Shown here piece by piece: positions 1 through 49,887 of a stretch of DNA of 64,000 bases. Source of the stretch: Actinacidiphila yeochonensis CN732 (GTDB taxonomy: Bacteria > Actinomycetota > Actinomycetes > Streptomycetales > Streptomycetaceae); the NCBI RefSeq assembly GCF_000745345.1, contig NZ_JQNR01000005.1, forward strand, positions 496,001 through 560,000, in the 5' to 3' direction. The first letter of the stretch is position 1. Each line of letters begins with the position of its first letter. The position numbers and the translations under genes are program-made. The notes under the pieces were generated by a model, which saw nothing but the letters and a program-made list of their open reading frames with translations, made no database searches and was not told the origin of the DNA.

Positions 1-41358
<41,358 letters not shown>

Positions 41359-41403
41359 CGCGCGCGAGGGCCTCTACTGTGTGGATAGTACGGGGAGAGA
41401 ATG

Positions 41404-41991
41404 TCAGAACGTCTCGTTGATCGACGTCGTGTGATAGTGCGAGTTCTGGTCCTGGACGTCGGTCGTGTTCGCGGGAGCAGCGGAGTCGGTGTCGCCACCA
41501 TCGCCAGATGCATTGTTCGCACCGTCGGCGTCAAACCCGAGGTAGACCTTCGGCGGCAAACTGCCCACCAAGGTTTCGAGGTCGATATCGGTTTGATCCA
41601 AAGAACTCTCCAGCGGCTCCAGATAGTCGAAAACGCCCTCCATCCGGGCCTGGAACTCGGCGAAGGAGTTGGAAACGGAGCGGTCACCACGGCCGTAGAT
41701 CACCGCAGCCGACTGGATCCCCTGTGCGAACCGGTAGAGAATGCCCAGATCAGGATTATCATTCGTGCCGAAGAGTTTTACCCACGCCTCGTCCCACTTT
41801 TCGGCGAAGTCCTCCTGCTCTTTCTGCGCCGCACCCACCCAGCTCAGCCTGAGGTCTGCCAGACTCGTGTTGATGGCGGATATGCGGTCGACGATACCGT
41901 CCATGATGCTGAGCACCTCCGCTCCGCTCTGATCCACGGCATGCGGATCGACGGAGACGACCGCGTTGTCCCAGTCAGCTGGGAGTGCCAT
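41404..41991 (-). CDS. WXG100-like type VII secretion partner protein
   Basis: 195 residues. Two helices meet at Trp51-Val52-Gly53 ('LSWVGAAQKEQEDF'), the WXG100 signature. A third helical part and an Asp/Ser/Thr-rich flexible tail of ~45 residues follow. ATG at 41,991 overlaps the TGA of the upstream gene by one base (TGATG), with a GGGGG ribosome site 6 nt before it; a GTG one codon earlier is an alternative. Placed between the repeat protein and the giant gene, it is probably co-translated with both and may form a helical-bundle partner with one of their WXG domains (inference). Composition is clearly less GC-rich than the flanking giant gene. Confidence 0.85.
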   Translation of the reverse strand: MALPADWDNAVVSVDPHAVDQSGAEVLSIMDGIVDRISAINTSLADLRLSWVGAAQKEQEDFAEKWDEAWVKLFGTNDNPDLGILYRFAQGIQSAAVIYGRGDRSVSNSFAEFQARMEGVFDYLEPLESSLDQTDIDLETLVGSLPPKVYLGFDADGANNASGDGGDTDSAAPANTTDVQDQNSHYHTTSINETF

Positions 41992-44189
41992 CACTTGCCC
42001 CCGGTTTCGTACTTGAAGTTGTCGAGGTTCTTCTGCTCTTGCTCAGCGTAGTTGTCGTGCGACCGCTGAACCCGAGCGGAGATGTTCGCCACGAGATCCA
42101 CCAGGTTGTCCAGTGCGGTTGTCACCTGCGTGGATATGTCGGAGAAGGTGTCACCCGCCGGCGATTTCCAAGAGTGTTCGACAAGTCGAATCTGCTCCCG
42201 GATCGACTCCCTGTAGTCGCTCAGATCCACATTTTTTTTGTTGATCAGGTCGACGCAGTCCAGCATCTGCTGCAGATCGACCTTCCAGCCCTTCTCGGTC
42301 AGCACAAAGCCTGAACCGTCATCAAACATCAAGGCGCCGTCCGCGTCCCTGAACGTGCCGTGAGTGATGCCGTTCGCGCCCACGTAGTAGCCGTCCCCCG
42401 ATGAGCTGGTGAAAATTCCGGAGAACTGGTCCATACTGCCGTTCACCACGGTCTTTCCATCCAAGACGATGGTGGAGCCGTCCTCCGAGTAGAAGTCGTC
42501 CCCGGTCATATAGCCATATACGACCTGTCCACTCGGCAGGGTGACGGAGGTGCCATTGGGTAGAAAGTGGGCGTCCTTCCCGGAAGTCGTGATACCGTGC
42601 TCGATCTTTCCAGTCGCGTCGATATAGGTCTTCCCGTCCTCCGAGATGAACCCACCGTCAGCGGTTTTATTACCCCAATACGTCACACCGTCACTGCCGA
42701 CCTTCAGCATCAGGAACTTGTCGTCCACGGTCTTCCCGTGATCGACATCTCCATTCGCTTCGATATAGGTCTTCCCGTCCTCCGAGATGAACCCACCGTC
42801 GTCGGTCTCCGAACCCCAATACGTCACACCATCATTGCCGACCCTCGACTTCAGGAAAGTACCGTCCGGCAGCACCTTCCCGTGTTCAACCGTCCCGTCC
42901 GGCCGAACAACCACCGACTTGTCCGACGAAACCAAACCACCGTCGTCAGTCTCCGAACCCCAATACGTCACACCATCCTTGCCCACCTTCTCCGCAAGGA
43001 AAGAACCATCCGGCAACACCCGCCCATGCTCAACCGTCCCATCCGGCCGAACAACCACCGACTTGTCCGACGAAACCAAACCACCGTCGTCAGTCTCCGA
43101 ACCCCAATACGTCACACCATCCTTGCCCACCTTCTCCGCAAGGAAAGAACCATCCGGCAACACCCGCCCATGCTCAACCGTCCCATCCGGCCGAACAACC
43201 ACCGACTTGTCCGACGAAACCAAACCACCGTCGTCAGTCTCCGAACCCCAATACGTCACACCATCCTTGCCCACCTTCTCCGCAAGGAAAGAACCATCCG
43301 GCAACACCCGCCCATGCTCAACCGTCCCATCCGGCCGAACAACCACCGACTTATCCGACGAAACCAAACCACCGTCGTCAGTCTCCGAACCCCAATACGT
43401 CACACCATCCTTGCCCACCTTCTCCGCAAGGAAAGAACCATCCGGCAACACCCGCCCATGCTCAACCGTCCCATCCGGCCGAACAACCACCGACTTATCC
43501 GACGAAACCAAACCACCGTCGTCAGTCTCCGAACCCCAATACGTCACACCATCCTTGCCCACCTTCTCCGCAAGGAAAGAACCATCCGGCAACACCCGCC
43601 CATGCTCAACCGTCCCATCCGGCCGAACAACCACCGACTTATCCGACGAAACCAAACCACCGTCGTCAGTCTCCGAACCCCAATACGTCACACCATCCTT
43701 GCCCACCTTCTCCGCAAGGAAAGAACCATCCGGCAACACCCGCCCATGCTCAACCGTCCCATCCGGCCGAACAACCACCGACTTATCCGACGAAACCAAA
43801 CCACCGTCGTCAGTCTCCGAACCCCAATACGTCACACCATCCTTACCGACCTTCTCCGCAAGGAAAGAACCATCCGGCAACACCCGCCCATGCTCAACCG
43901 TCCCATCCGGCCGAACAACCACCGACTTATCCGACGAAACCAAACCACCGTCGTCAGTCTCCGAACCCCAATACGTCACACCATCCTTACCGACCTTCTC
44001 CGCAAGGAAAGAACCATCCGGCAACACCTTCCCATGCTCCGGCACACCCTGAGCCGGGACGTACCAGGTGCCGTCGTCCGACAGGAAGGACCCGTCCGAC
44101 TGGAGCGTCCCGGACACGTGGTGGCCGTTGATGGTCCGCACGCTCTCGTGGGAGGGCTGTTCGGGGGTCTCTGATGACGGTGTCGTCAC
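41991..44189 (-). CDS. Repeat protein with C-terminal WXG100-like domain
   Basis: 732 residues from GTG at 44,189, with GGAG about 9 nt upstream; the nearby ATG at 44,195 reads into a stop. After ~50 unique residues come eight near-identical 48-residue repeats centred on 'LPDGSFLAEKVGKDGVTYWG', then two or three diverged copies and several looser 'DG-x-F/Y' hairpin units. The last ~120 residues are helical with Trp-Lys-Ser in place of WXG ('VEHSWKSPAGDTF') and end in a Gln/Lys/Asn-rich helix. The repeats look like beta-hairpin units, as in phage-fibre-like or MORN-like solenoids. First gene of the operon leading to the giant gene. Unusually, the WXG-like domain is at the C-terminus. Role unknown; possibly an exported stalk or surface repeat protein. 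Confidence 0.88.
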   Translation of the reverse strand: MTTPSSETPEQPSHESVRTINGHHVSGTLQSDGSFLSDDGTWYVPAQGVPEHGKVLPDGSFLAEKVGKDGVTYWGSETDDGGLVSSDKSVVVRPDGTVEHGRVLPDGSFLAEKVGKDGVTYWGSETDDGGLVSSDKSVVVRPDGTVEHGRVLPDGSFLAEKVGKDGVTYWGSETDDGGLVSSDKSVVVRPDGTVEHGRVLPDGSFLAEKVGKDGVTYWGSETDDGGLVSSDKSVVVRPDGTVEHGRVLPDGSFLAEKVGKDGVTYWGSETDDGGLVSSDKSVVVRPDGTVEHGRVLPDGSFLAEKVGKDGVTYWGSETDDGGLVSSDKSVVVRPDGTVEHGRVLPDGSFLAEKVGKDGVTYWGSETDDGGLVSSDKSVVVRPDGTVEHGRVLPDGSFLAEKVGKDGVTYWGSETDDGGLVSSDKSVVVRPDGTVEHGKVLPDGTFLKSRVGNDGVTYWGSETDDGGFISEDGKTYIEANGDVDHGKTVDDKFLMLKVGSDGVTYWGNKTADGGFISEDGKTYIDATGKIEHGITTSGKDAHFLPNGTSVTLPSGQVVYGYMTGDDFYSEDGSTIVLDGKTVVNGSMDQFSGIFTSSSGDGYYVGANGITHGTFRDADGALMFDDGSGFVLTEKGWKVDLQQMLDCVDLINKKNVDLSDYRESIREQIRLVEHSWKSPAGDTFSDISTQVTTALDNLVDLVANISARVQRSHDNYAEQEQKNLDNFKYETGGK
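42795..44040 (-). repeat. 144-bp tandem repeat array
   Basis: Near-identical units begin (plus-strand coordinate) at 42,939, 43,083, 43,227, 43,371, 43,515, 43,659, 43,803 and 43,947; a diverged unit starts at 42,795. Differences between the eight units are a few synonymous bases (for example ttg/tta in the Asp-Lys region and two bases in a Gly codon pair). This homogeneity points to recent expansion or ongoing conversion. Confidence 0.95.
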
Positions 44190-44405
44190 GCCATGTCTCC
44201 GCTCTCACTCCGCACCCACGGTGGCCTCTCAGGGTATGGAACGTTCATGAACCTTCGGTAGGCCCACTTCGGGGCGCGACACGGACGTCCTGGAAAGGGG
44301 ACGTCGCCCGCCCACAGGGGCATGGGCAGACTGGCACAGTTGACTGGTGGGCTGCGACGAGCCCTACGGGCCGGCGGTCCGGGAGCAGAGAGAGGTGCAC
44401 TGCCG
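44190..44405. promoter_or_regulatory. Divergent intergenic region between two WXG-type transcription units
   Basis: These 216 bases separate the minus-strand operon (start 44,189) from the plus-strand gene (start 44,406), so promoters for both should lie here. Visible elements are the palindrome GAACGTTC (44,239-44,246) followed by GAAC, a pair of GACGTC half-sites (about 44,284-44,305), and TTGACT at about 44,345 without a convincing -10 downstream. No factor can be assigned. Confidence 0.4.
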
Positions 44406-45239
44406 ATGGTCTCCGACTACGATGCGATCAAGTCCAAGTACCAGGAAAAGCCATGGGAACCGACGGTCGACAACTCCAAGGACTCGCAGAAGAAGGCCGG
44501 CGAGGACTACACGGCCGTTTACGGCGGTACCGTCAACACCGGGTCGGATTCAGACTCGGACTCAAGCTCGGGCTCGACCCCCAAGGACAGCCCCATACCG
44601 ACCCTGTCGTCGTCCTACACCGCAGCCCCCAGTTTCATCCCGGTGAGCCCCCCACCCAGCTCGTCGAAACCTTTCGCCACGTCAACTTCGGTGGAGAACG
44701 GCGCGTTCTCCGTCAACCTGGCAGCCCTGCGCTCGGCTGAACAGAGCTGCCTGGACTCGACTGCGGCGACGATCTCCGAACTCGAGATCCTGAAGAACGA
44801 GGTCTCGAAGGCCAACGAACCGAACTTCTTCGGCCAGGAAGTGGGCCAGGAGACCTCCACTCCGACGACCAACGGCAGCGGATCAAGCACCGTTGAGCAG
44901 GGGTACTCTCACCACTGGCTACCTGGTGACACCGATCAGAGCTCCAAGGACTACGCCGCGTCGATCATCCCGGCGATGCACACCATGCTGGCCCAGATCG
45001 GCGGCGTGGTCGAGGCCATGGGTCAGTTCAACGCGCTGCTCAACAACGCCGGCCAGACGTACGCCGTCATGGACAGCAACGCCGCGTTCACGGACACCTC
45101 CACGATGTCGGACAGCACCGCCGCGCAGGACTGGAAGAAGGAAGTGGAGGAGGCGAAGGAGGCGAAGGCGGCATCGGAGCTGAAGCCGACAACGCCGGTA
45201 ACGGGGCCGCCGCAAACGCCGATAACGGCGTCGTCATAG
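44406..45239 (+). CDS. Putative type VII secreted WXG/ESX-like protein with disordered linkers
   Basis: 277 residues from ATG 44,406, chosen because AGAGAGG lies 10 nt upstream; an earlier in-frame start at 44,322 lacks this. A short N-terminal part and a Ser/Asp/Pro-rich linker (~45-100) precede a helical hairpin ('NLAALRSAEQSCLDST', 'ELEILKNEV'), a second linker, a second long helical pair ('SIIPAMHTMLAQIGGVVEAM') and a Glu/Lys/Pro tail. This layout is typical of ESX-type target proteins, but no canonical WXG is visible. The stop overlaps the convergent AAA+ gene by 6 nt. Transcribed divergently from the giant operon. Confidence 0.75.
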   Translation: MVSDYDAIKSKYQEKPWEPTVDNSKDSQKKAGEDYTAVYGGTVNTGSDSDSDSSSGSTPKDSPIPTLSSSYTAAPSFIPVSPPPSSSKPFATSTSVENGAFSVNLAALRSAEQSCLDSTAATISELEILKNEVSKANEPNFFGQEVGQETSTPTTNGSGSSTVEQGYSHHWLPGDTDQSSKDYAASIIPAMHTMLAQIGGVVEAMGQFNALLNNAGQTYAVMDSNAAFTDTSTMSDSTAAQDWKKEVEEAKEAKAASELKPTTPVTGPPQTPITASS

Positions 45240-47987
45240 GGGTAGGTCGGCGGGGAGCAGCGTCACCAGGTCCTCGGTGCTCGGGGCCGTCATCTCGACC
45301 ACTCGGCGGGCGTGGTTCTCGGTCATGCGCTGGAACGTCTGCCGGGCGGTGCGGCCGTTGCCGAAGCGGTCGTCGCGGACCATCGACTCGAAGCAGCCGA
45401 GCAGTGCCGCGCTGGTCTCCGCGGGCAGTTCGTACTGGTGCTTGCCGGCCTGCCACTCGACGATGCGCACCAGCTCGGGACCGTCGTAGTCCTCGAAGAC
45501 GAGGGTGCGGGTGAACCGGGAGGCCAGGCCGGGGTTGACGTCGATGAACCGCTCCATCTCCTCGGGGTAGCCGGCGACGATGACCACGACGTTGTCGCGG
45601 TGGTCCTCCATCAGCTTCACGAGGGTGGCGATGGCCTCGCGCCCGTAGTCGTTGCCGCTCTGGCCGCCGGGGGTCAGGGCGTAGGCCTCGTCGATGAACA
45701 GGACACCGCCGAGGGCCCGCCGGAAGATGGCGGTGGTCTTCGGCGCGGTGTGCCCGACGTACTCGCCGACGAGGGCTCCCCGGTCGGCCTCCACCAGGTG
45801 GCCGCGGGAGAGCAGGCCGACCGCGGCGAGGATGCGGCCGTAGAGGCGGGCGACGGTGGTCTTGCCGGTGCCGCTGTTCCCGGCGAAGACCAGGTGGCGG
45901 CTCAGCGGCGGGGAGGCGAGCCCGGCCTCGGTTCGCTGCCGGACCATCTGCATCACCTTGACCATGGTGCTGACGTCCTGCTTGACACCGTCCAGGCCGA
46001 CCAGGCCCTCCAGTTCCGCCAGCACCTCGGCCAGGCTCTCGCTCCTGTCCTCCTGGGTGGCGGGTCCGGCCGGGGCGCCGTCATGGGCGGGCGCCGGTGC
46101 CCCGGCGGGGGTGGCCACGACGGGCACTCCGGGGCCGGGGGCGGACCCCGGTCCGGGGGCCGCGCCGGTGGCGCTCTCCGGGATCTCGCCGGCCTTCACG
46201 TCCCGCACCTGGCAGGACAGGAACGTCGGCTCGGCGCCGTCCGCGAGCTTCACCGCCTCGTCGGTGTCGTGGATGAGGCAGCCGCGCAGCAGCGGGGTGG
46301 CGGCGTCGCCGACGTAGACGGCGGGGAAGGCGGTGGCGCTGACGTCGCAGGAGTCGAAGCGCCCGGCGGCGCGGTCGGCGACGTAGAGGCCGTTCTTCGC
46401 GGTGCGGGTGATGGACACCCCGCGTACCCGGGGGGTGGCGCGTTCCTGCACCACCAGGCCGGTGCCCCGGGTGTCGGCGATGGTGGAGTCGGTCAGCCAC
46501 AGCGAGGCGCGTTCCCGGACGAAGACGCCGGCCGCGCCGGTGTTGAGTATCCGGCTGTCGACGACCATCGCGGCGGTGTCCTTGGCGACGTCCAGGCCGA
46601 TCCCGGTGCAGCCGTCCACCTCGCACTCGTCGAAGAGCGGCCGGTGCAGGGTTTCCAGGCTGATGCCGGTGCCCACCTTGCCTATGCGGCAGCGGCGGGC
46701 CGACAGGTCGCCGCCGTCGACGAGGACGCCGGCGAGTCCGGCGTCCTCGATCACGGTGTCCTCGACCAGGACCAGCGAGGAGCCGCCGCAGCGCAGCCCG
46801 TGCTCGGGTGTGCCGCGCAGCTCGCAGCGACGGACCGCCAGGCGGCTGCCGCCGTCGGCGTGCACCGCGGTGTACTTGGCGTCGCCGATCGAGGTGGTGT
46901 TGAGCGCGAGGCGGGCCGACTCGGTGACGTAGACGCCGTTGGCGGCGGTCCGGGTGACGGTGACCCGGTACACCTCGGCCAGGGCGGTGCCGCCCGCGGC
47001 GATCCCGGTGTCGGCGGTGTCGCTGATCGCGGTGGCCTCCACCCGCAGCCGGGCGTTGCCGCCGACCACGACGCCGGCCGCCCGTACGTCGCTGATCCGG
47101 CAGTCCACCAGAGAGGCGACGGACTGCCCGGTCACGTGCACCCCGTCCTTGGCGGTGCGCTCGACCCGGCAGCCGTGCAGGGTCACGCCGGACGATCCGC
47201 CCGCCGACATGCCCGCGCCGTCCCCGTCTTCGCTGCCCGCGCCCAGCTCCGCCGCCGCGGCCTGGCCGGGCGAGGTGCCGGCCGCCGCTCCGGCGTTGCC
47301 GGTGACGACGACGCCGACGCCCGCGCTGTCCTGGATGCGGCAGTCGCGCAGCACCGGCACCGCCGCCCCGTCGACGGCCACCGCCGCCGCGCCGGTGTGG
47401 CTGATCTCGCAGTCCTCGACGGTCGCGCGGGAGGAGCCGCTGAACCGCAGCCCGTGGCCGCCGGTCCTGGTCACCTTCGCCTGCCGCAGGACCGGGGCGG
47501 CGCCGTGGTCGGCGAAGACGCCCGCCGAGCGGATGTCGGCCACCACGGTCCGCTCGACCACGGCGGTGCTGTCGCCGCCGAGGTAGAGGCCCACCTCGCC
47601 GGTGTGGTGCACCTGGCAGTCGCGGAGCACGGGGGCCGCGGTCCCGGTCACGTGGACGGGGCCGCCGGTGATCTCGCACCCCTCGATCACGACCGTGCCG
47701 GCCCCGATCGCGACGGCGGGTTCGCCGTGCGGGCTCTCGATCACCAGGTCGCGGACGGTGCCGCCGCGGCCCTGCGCACTGAGCGCGGGGCCGTGGCCGC
47801 CGACGACGCGCACCGTGCCGGGGCCCTTCTCGGCGACCAGCGTGACGTCGCGGTCCAGCGTGATGTTCTCGGTGTACGTGCCGGCCTGGACCAGGATCAC
47901 GGTTCCGGGTTCGGCGGCCCGGACCGCCGCCATGATCGTCCGGTGTCCGCCCCAGCCGCGCGGGCCCACCCGCAGCGTGGCCTTCAC
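45234..47987 (-). CDS. Right-handed beta-helix / EccA-like AAA+ ATPase fusion
   Basis: 917 residues from GTG 47,987 ('VKATLRVGPRGWGG'); the frame stays open farther upstream but would overlap the preceding gene. Residues ~10-610 are ~22-residue coils of a parallel beta-helix (repeats like 'LRDCRIQDSAGVGVVV'), opening with the 'TIMAAV..A..G..I.V..G.Y' entry typical of pectate-lyase-like folds. A Pro/Ala linker leads to a CbxX/CfxQ-type AAA+ domain: Walker A 'AGNSGTGKTT' (~700), Walker B 'GVLFIDEAYAL' (~760), sensor 'VVIVAGYPEEM', and 'LASRFTR' with likely Arg fingers. The AAA+ part matches the C-terminal domain of EccA, which handles ESX substrates. In EccA the N-terminal part is TPR; here it is a beta-helix. 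A role in handling the neighbouring substrates is an inference. Confidence 0.88.
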   Translation of the reverse strand: MKATLRVGPRGWGGHRTIMAAVRAAEPGTVILVQAGTYTENITLDRDVTLVAEKGPGTVRVVGGHGPALSAQGRGGTVRDLVIESPHGEPAVAIGAGTVVIEGCEITGGPVHVTGTAAPVLRDCQVHHTGEVGLYLGGDSTAVVERTVVADIRSAGVFADHGAAPVLRQAKVTRTGGHGLRFSGSSRATVEDCEISHTGAAAVAVDGAAVPVLRDCRIQDSAGVGVVVTGNAGAAAGTSPGQAAAAELGAGSEDGDGAGMSAGGSSGVTLHGCRVERTAKDGVHVTGQSVASLVDCRISDVRAAGVVVGGNARLRVEATAISDTADTGIAAGGTALAEVYRVTVTRTAANGVYVTESARLALNTTSIGDAKYTAVHADGGSRLAVRRCELRGTPEHGLRCGGSSLVLVEDTVIEDAGLAGVLVDGGDLSARRCRIGKVGTGISLETLHRPLFDECEVDGCTGIGLDVAKDTAAMVVDSRILNTGAAGVFVRERASLWLTDSTIADTRGTGLVVQERATPRVRGVSITRTAKNGLYVADRAAGRFDSCDVSATAFPAVYVGDAATPLLRGCLIHDTDEAVKLADGAEPTFLSCQVRDVKAGEIPESATGAAPGPGSAPGPGVPVVATPAGAPAPAHDGAPAGPATQEDRSESLAEVLAELEGLVGLDGVKQDVSTMVKVMQMVRQRTEAGLASPPLSRHLVFAGNSGTGKTTVARLYGRILAAVGLLSRGHLVEADRGALVGEYVGHTAPKTTAIFRRALGGVLFIDEAYALTPGGQSGNDYGREAIATLVKLMEDHRDNVVVIVAGYPEEMERFIDVNPGLASRFTRTLVFEDYDGPELVRIVEWQAGKHQYELPAETSAALLGCFESMVRDDRFGNGRTARQTFQRMTENHARRVVEMTAPSTEDLVTLLPADLPL

Positions 47988-48033
47988 TCCGAGCCCCGTG
48001 CGGTGCCCTGGCGGGTGCTCGTCCGGCGTGGCC

Positions 48034-48828
48034 TCATAGCGCCTGGCAGGTGATCCGCACCTGCGCGACGGCGACATGGGCGTCCTTCGCGTCGGCGCCG
48101 TCCCGGGCACCGGCGTCGACCAGTTTCACCGTCACCACACCGGTCCTGACCTTGAACGGCTTGCCGCTCACCCACTGGCCGCGGTGGGTCACCTGGGAGA
48201 CGGTGTATCCGCCGAACGGGGTGTCGGTGGAGCCGTATCCGTAGTCGGTCTGGAAGTAGTAGTAGTAGGCCGGGTCGCCGCCGACGTAGGTCCGCTGGGC
48301 GTTGTCCGGCACGTAGGTGTCGAGGGTGCACGACGCGCTGGTGTACGCCTGGCTGAAGTCGAAGTGCCACAGGGCGAAGCGGCTGTCGTCGTACGAGCTG
48401 GACTGGCCCGAGACCGGTATGGACAGGTAGCTGCCGGTGCAGCTGCCGCCGCTGTAGCCGCCCTTGGCGGAGCTGGACCAGCCGGTGGTCTGGTCGCTGT
48501 TGGTCCCGGAGTAGTAGCCGTACGCCGCGAAGCTGGCGGAGGCGGACGAGGCGCAGCCGGGGCCGGCCACCTCGGTCCAGGAGGTGCCGGACTGGGCGGC
48601 GCCCTGCCCGCCGGGGCTGCTGGGGGAGGCGATCGGCTTGACGTCCCCGGGCTCGGCGACGGCCCGGCCGCCGCCGAGCGCGCCGTTCAGGAGGGAGCCG
48701 AGGGCGGCGGCGACCATCACCGCGAAGCCGATGACGAGCACGCGGGCGCCCGAGTGGCCCGGCTTGGCGTCAGGCCGCACGGCCCGGTCGAACGCGGACG
48801 AGAATCCGCGCCAGTCCTCATCGTTCAT
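48034..48828 (-). CDS. Single-pass membrane protein with extracytoplasmic Tyr/Ser-rich domain
   Basis: 264 residues if started at ATG 48,828 (GAGGAG about 12 nt upstream); a GTG at 48,894 would add 22 residues. A short cytoplasmic part is followed by one membrane helix (residues ~29-50, 'VLVIGFAVMVAAALGSLL'). A Ser/Gly/Tyr-rich external domain contains four cysteines that could pair. No family recognised. The stop lies 47 bp before the chosen start of the beta-helix/AAA+ gene, so the two are probably one operon. An accessory part of the secretion system is possible. Confidence 0.7.
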   Translation of the reverse strand: MNDEDWRGFSSAFDRAVRPDAKPGHSGARVLVIGFAVMVAAALGSLLNGALGGGRAVAEPGDVKPIASPSSPGGQGAAQSGTSWTEVAGPGCASSASASFAAYGYYSGTNSDQTTGWSSSAKGGYSGGSCTGSYLSIPVSGQSSSYDDSRFALWHFDFSQAYTSASCTLDTYVPDNAQRTYVGGDPAYYYYFQTDYGYGSTDTPFGGYTVSQVTHRGQWVSGKPFKVRTGVVTVKLVDAGARDGADAKDAHVAVAQVRITCQAL

Positions 48829-48903
48829 ACGCAGGCAGCGCTCCTCGTAGCCCGGTGTAGCCGCCAACCAAAGGTCGCCGAACACCTCTTCCACACAACA
48901 CCG

Positions 48904-48931
48904 TTGATATGGCGGTCTGCTGTGATATATA
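48904..48931 (+). promoter_or_regulatory. Candidate promoter for the LuxR-type regulator
   Basis: TTGATA (48,904-48,909), a 16-bp spacer, then TATATA (48,926-48,931) in an otherwise GC-rich 240-bp divergent region. It would give a ~200-nt leader before the regulator at 49,136. The AT-rich core could equally serve the minus-strand gene at 48,828. The remainder of 48,895-49,135 shows no clear feature. Confidence 0.4.
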
Positions 48932-49135
48932 CCGGTTCAGGGCCGTGCGACGTTCTCGCCCGGGAACCGTAAATCGCCTCGCGAGCGTCACCCCGAGGTG
49001 AGAGCACCCGCGTTCACCTGCGGATAGTCCCGAGTTGTCGGTCTGGAAACCACAGGCGGGTATCATCGGCCAATCCCACGGGGGCTTTGTCAACGAACCG
49101 TTAAGTCTGCGCAAGAAACCGGGAGTCGCGGCCGG

Positions 49136-49837
49136 ATGCCCCATATATCGCGCGTTGCCGTCGTCGAATACAACAGCTTGGTCCGGCGCGGCCTGGAGAG
49201 CCTGTTGTCCGGGTTCCCCGGGGCGCTGCTGGTCTCGGTGGTGGCCGAACCCCACGAGCTGGCCGCCGGACTGGCGGGCCGGTTGGGCCCGGACGTCATC
49301 GTTCTGGGTCCCCCACCGGATCCGGGACTGGACCTGGACCGGGTGATCGGCTCCCTCTCCGAGCTGGGCCGGGTGCTCGTGGTGGGCGACTTCCTCGGCG
49401 GCAGGCAGGTCTCCGAGGCGCTGCGGGCCGGTGCCTACGGCTGCGTGAGCCGGCAGACCGACGACGAGGAGCTGCTCGGGGCCATCGGCACCGTGGCGCA
49501 GGGCGGGATGCACATCAGTCCGGTGCTCGCCGCCCGGCTCCGCGCCGAGCTGCGCCGGCCGCCCGCGGCCTCGCCGCCCACCCTGGCCCGGCGTGAGATC
49601 GAGACGCTGCGCTGGCTGGCCGCCGGGCTCACCCACCGCCAGATCGCCCGCCGGATGGCGCTGACCGAGACCACCGTCAGCACCTACGTGAAGCGGATCA
49701 GGAACAAGCTGGGCGTGGGGAACAAGGCCGACCTGACCCGGAAGGCCCTCGAACTCGGGCTGCTGTCCGGCTCCGAGGCGCGCCCCTCGGTGACCGACGG
49801 CCCCTGGGACGAGCGGGCGCGCCCTCCGGCGGCCTGA
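49136..49837 (+). CDS. LuxR/NarL-type regulator with degenerate receiver domain
   Basis: 233 residues; GGGAG lies 10 nt before the ATG. Residues 1-~125 follow the receiver fold ('VAVVEYNSLVRRGLESLL', 'ALRAGAYGCVSR'), but the acidic pair is Glu11-Tyr12 and the phosphoacceptor position is Gly58 ('DVIVLGPP'). Aspartate phosphorylation is therefore unlikely. Residues ~148-212 are a LuxR helix-turn-helix ('TLRWLAAGLTHRQIARRMAL', 'TVSTYVKRIRNKLG'). No sensor kinase is adjacent. Atypical receivers of this kind usually dimerise constitutively or bind small molecules. It lies between the membrane/AAA+ unit and eccD, and is a plausible local regulator of the secretion genes (inference). Confidence 0.88.
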   Translation: MPHISRVAVVEYNSLVRRGLESLLSGFPGALLVSVVAEPHELAAGLAGRLGPDVIVLGPPPDPGLDLDRVIGSLSELGRVLVVGDFLGGRQVSEALRAGAYGCVSRQTDDEELLGAIGTVAQGGMHISPVLAARLRAELRRPPAASPPTLARREIETLRWLAAGLTHRQIARRMALTETTVSTYVKRIRNKLGVGNKADLTRKALELGLLSGSEARPSVTDGPWDERARPPAA

Positions 49838-49887
49838 CGCGGGCGGCCGGCCGACGAGGCTCGGGCGCCGGTCCCCGGACGGGCCGC

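Noticed and set aside
42939-44040. Regular direct repeats that might suggest a CRISPR array
   Set aside because: The 144-bp period has no spacer/repeat alternation; the whole unit is repeated and encodes a continuous protein.
42567-44174. Plus-strand repetitive frames of 535 and 421 codons over the 144-bp array
   Set aside because: Any repeat whose unit is a multiple of three opens extra frames; only the minus frame has a ribosome site, a WXG-like end and coupling to the next gene.
44340-44375. TTGACT followed by a possible -10 before the 44,406 gene
   Set aside because: No acceptable -10 at 16-19 bp; kept only as part of the general intergenic entry.
45312-48053. Plus-strand frame of 913 codons opposite the beta-helix/AAA+ gene
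   Set aside because: The minus strand encodes intact Walker A and B motifs and beta-helix coils; the plus reading is a shadow.
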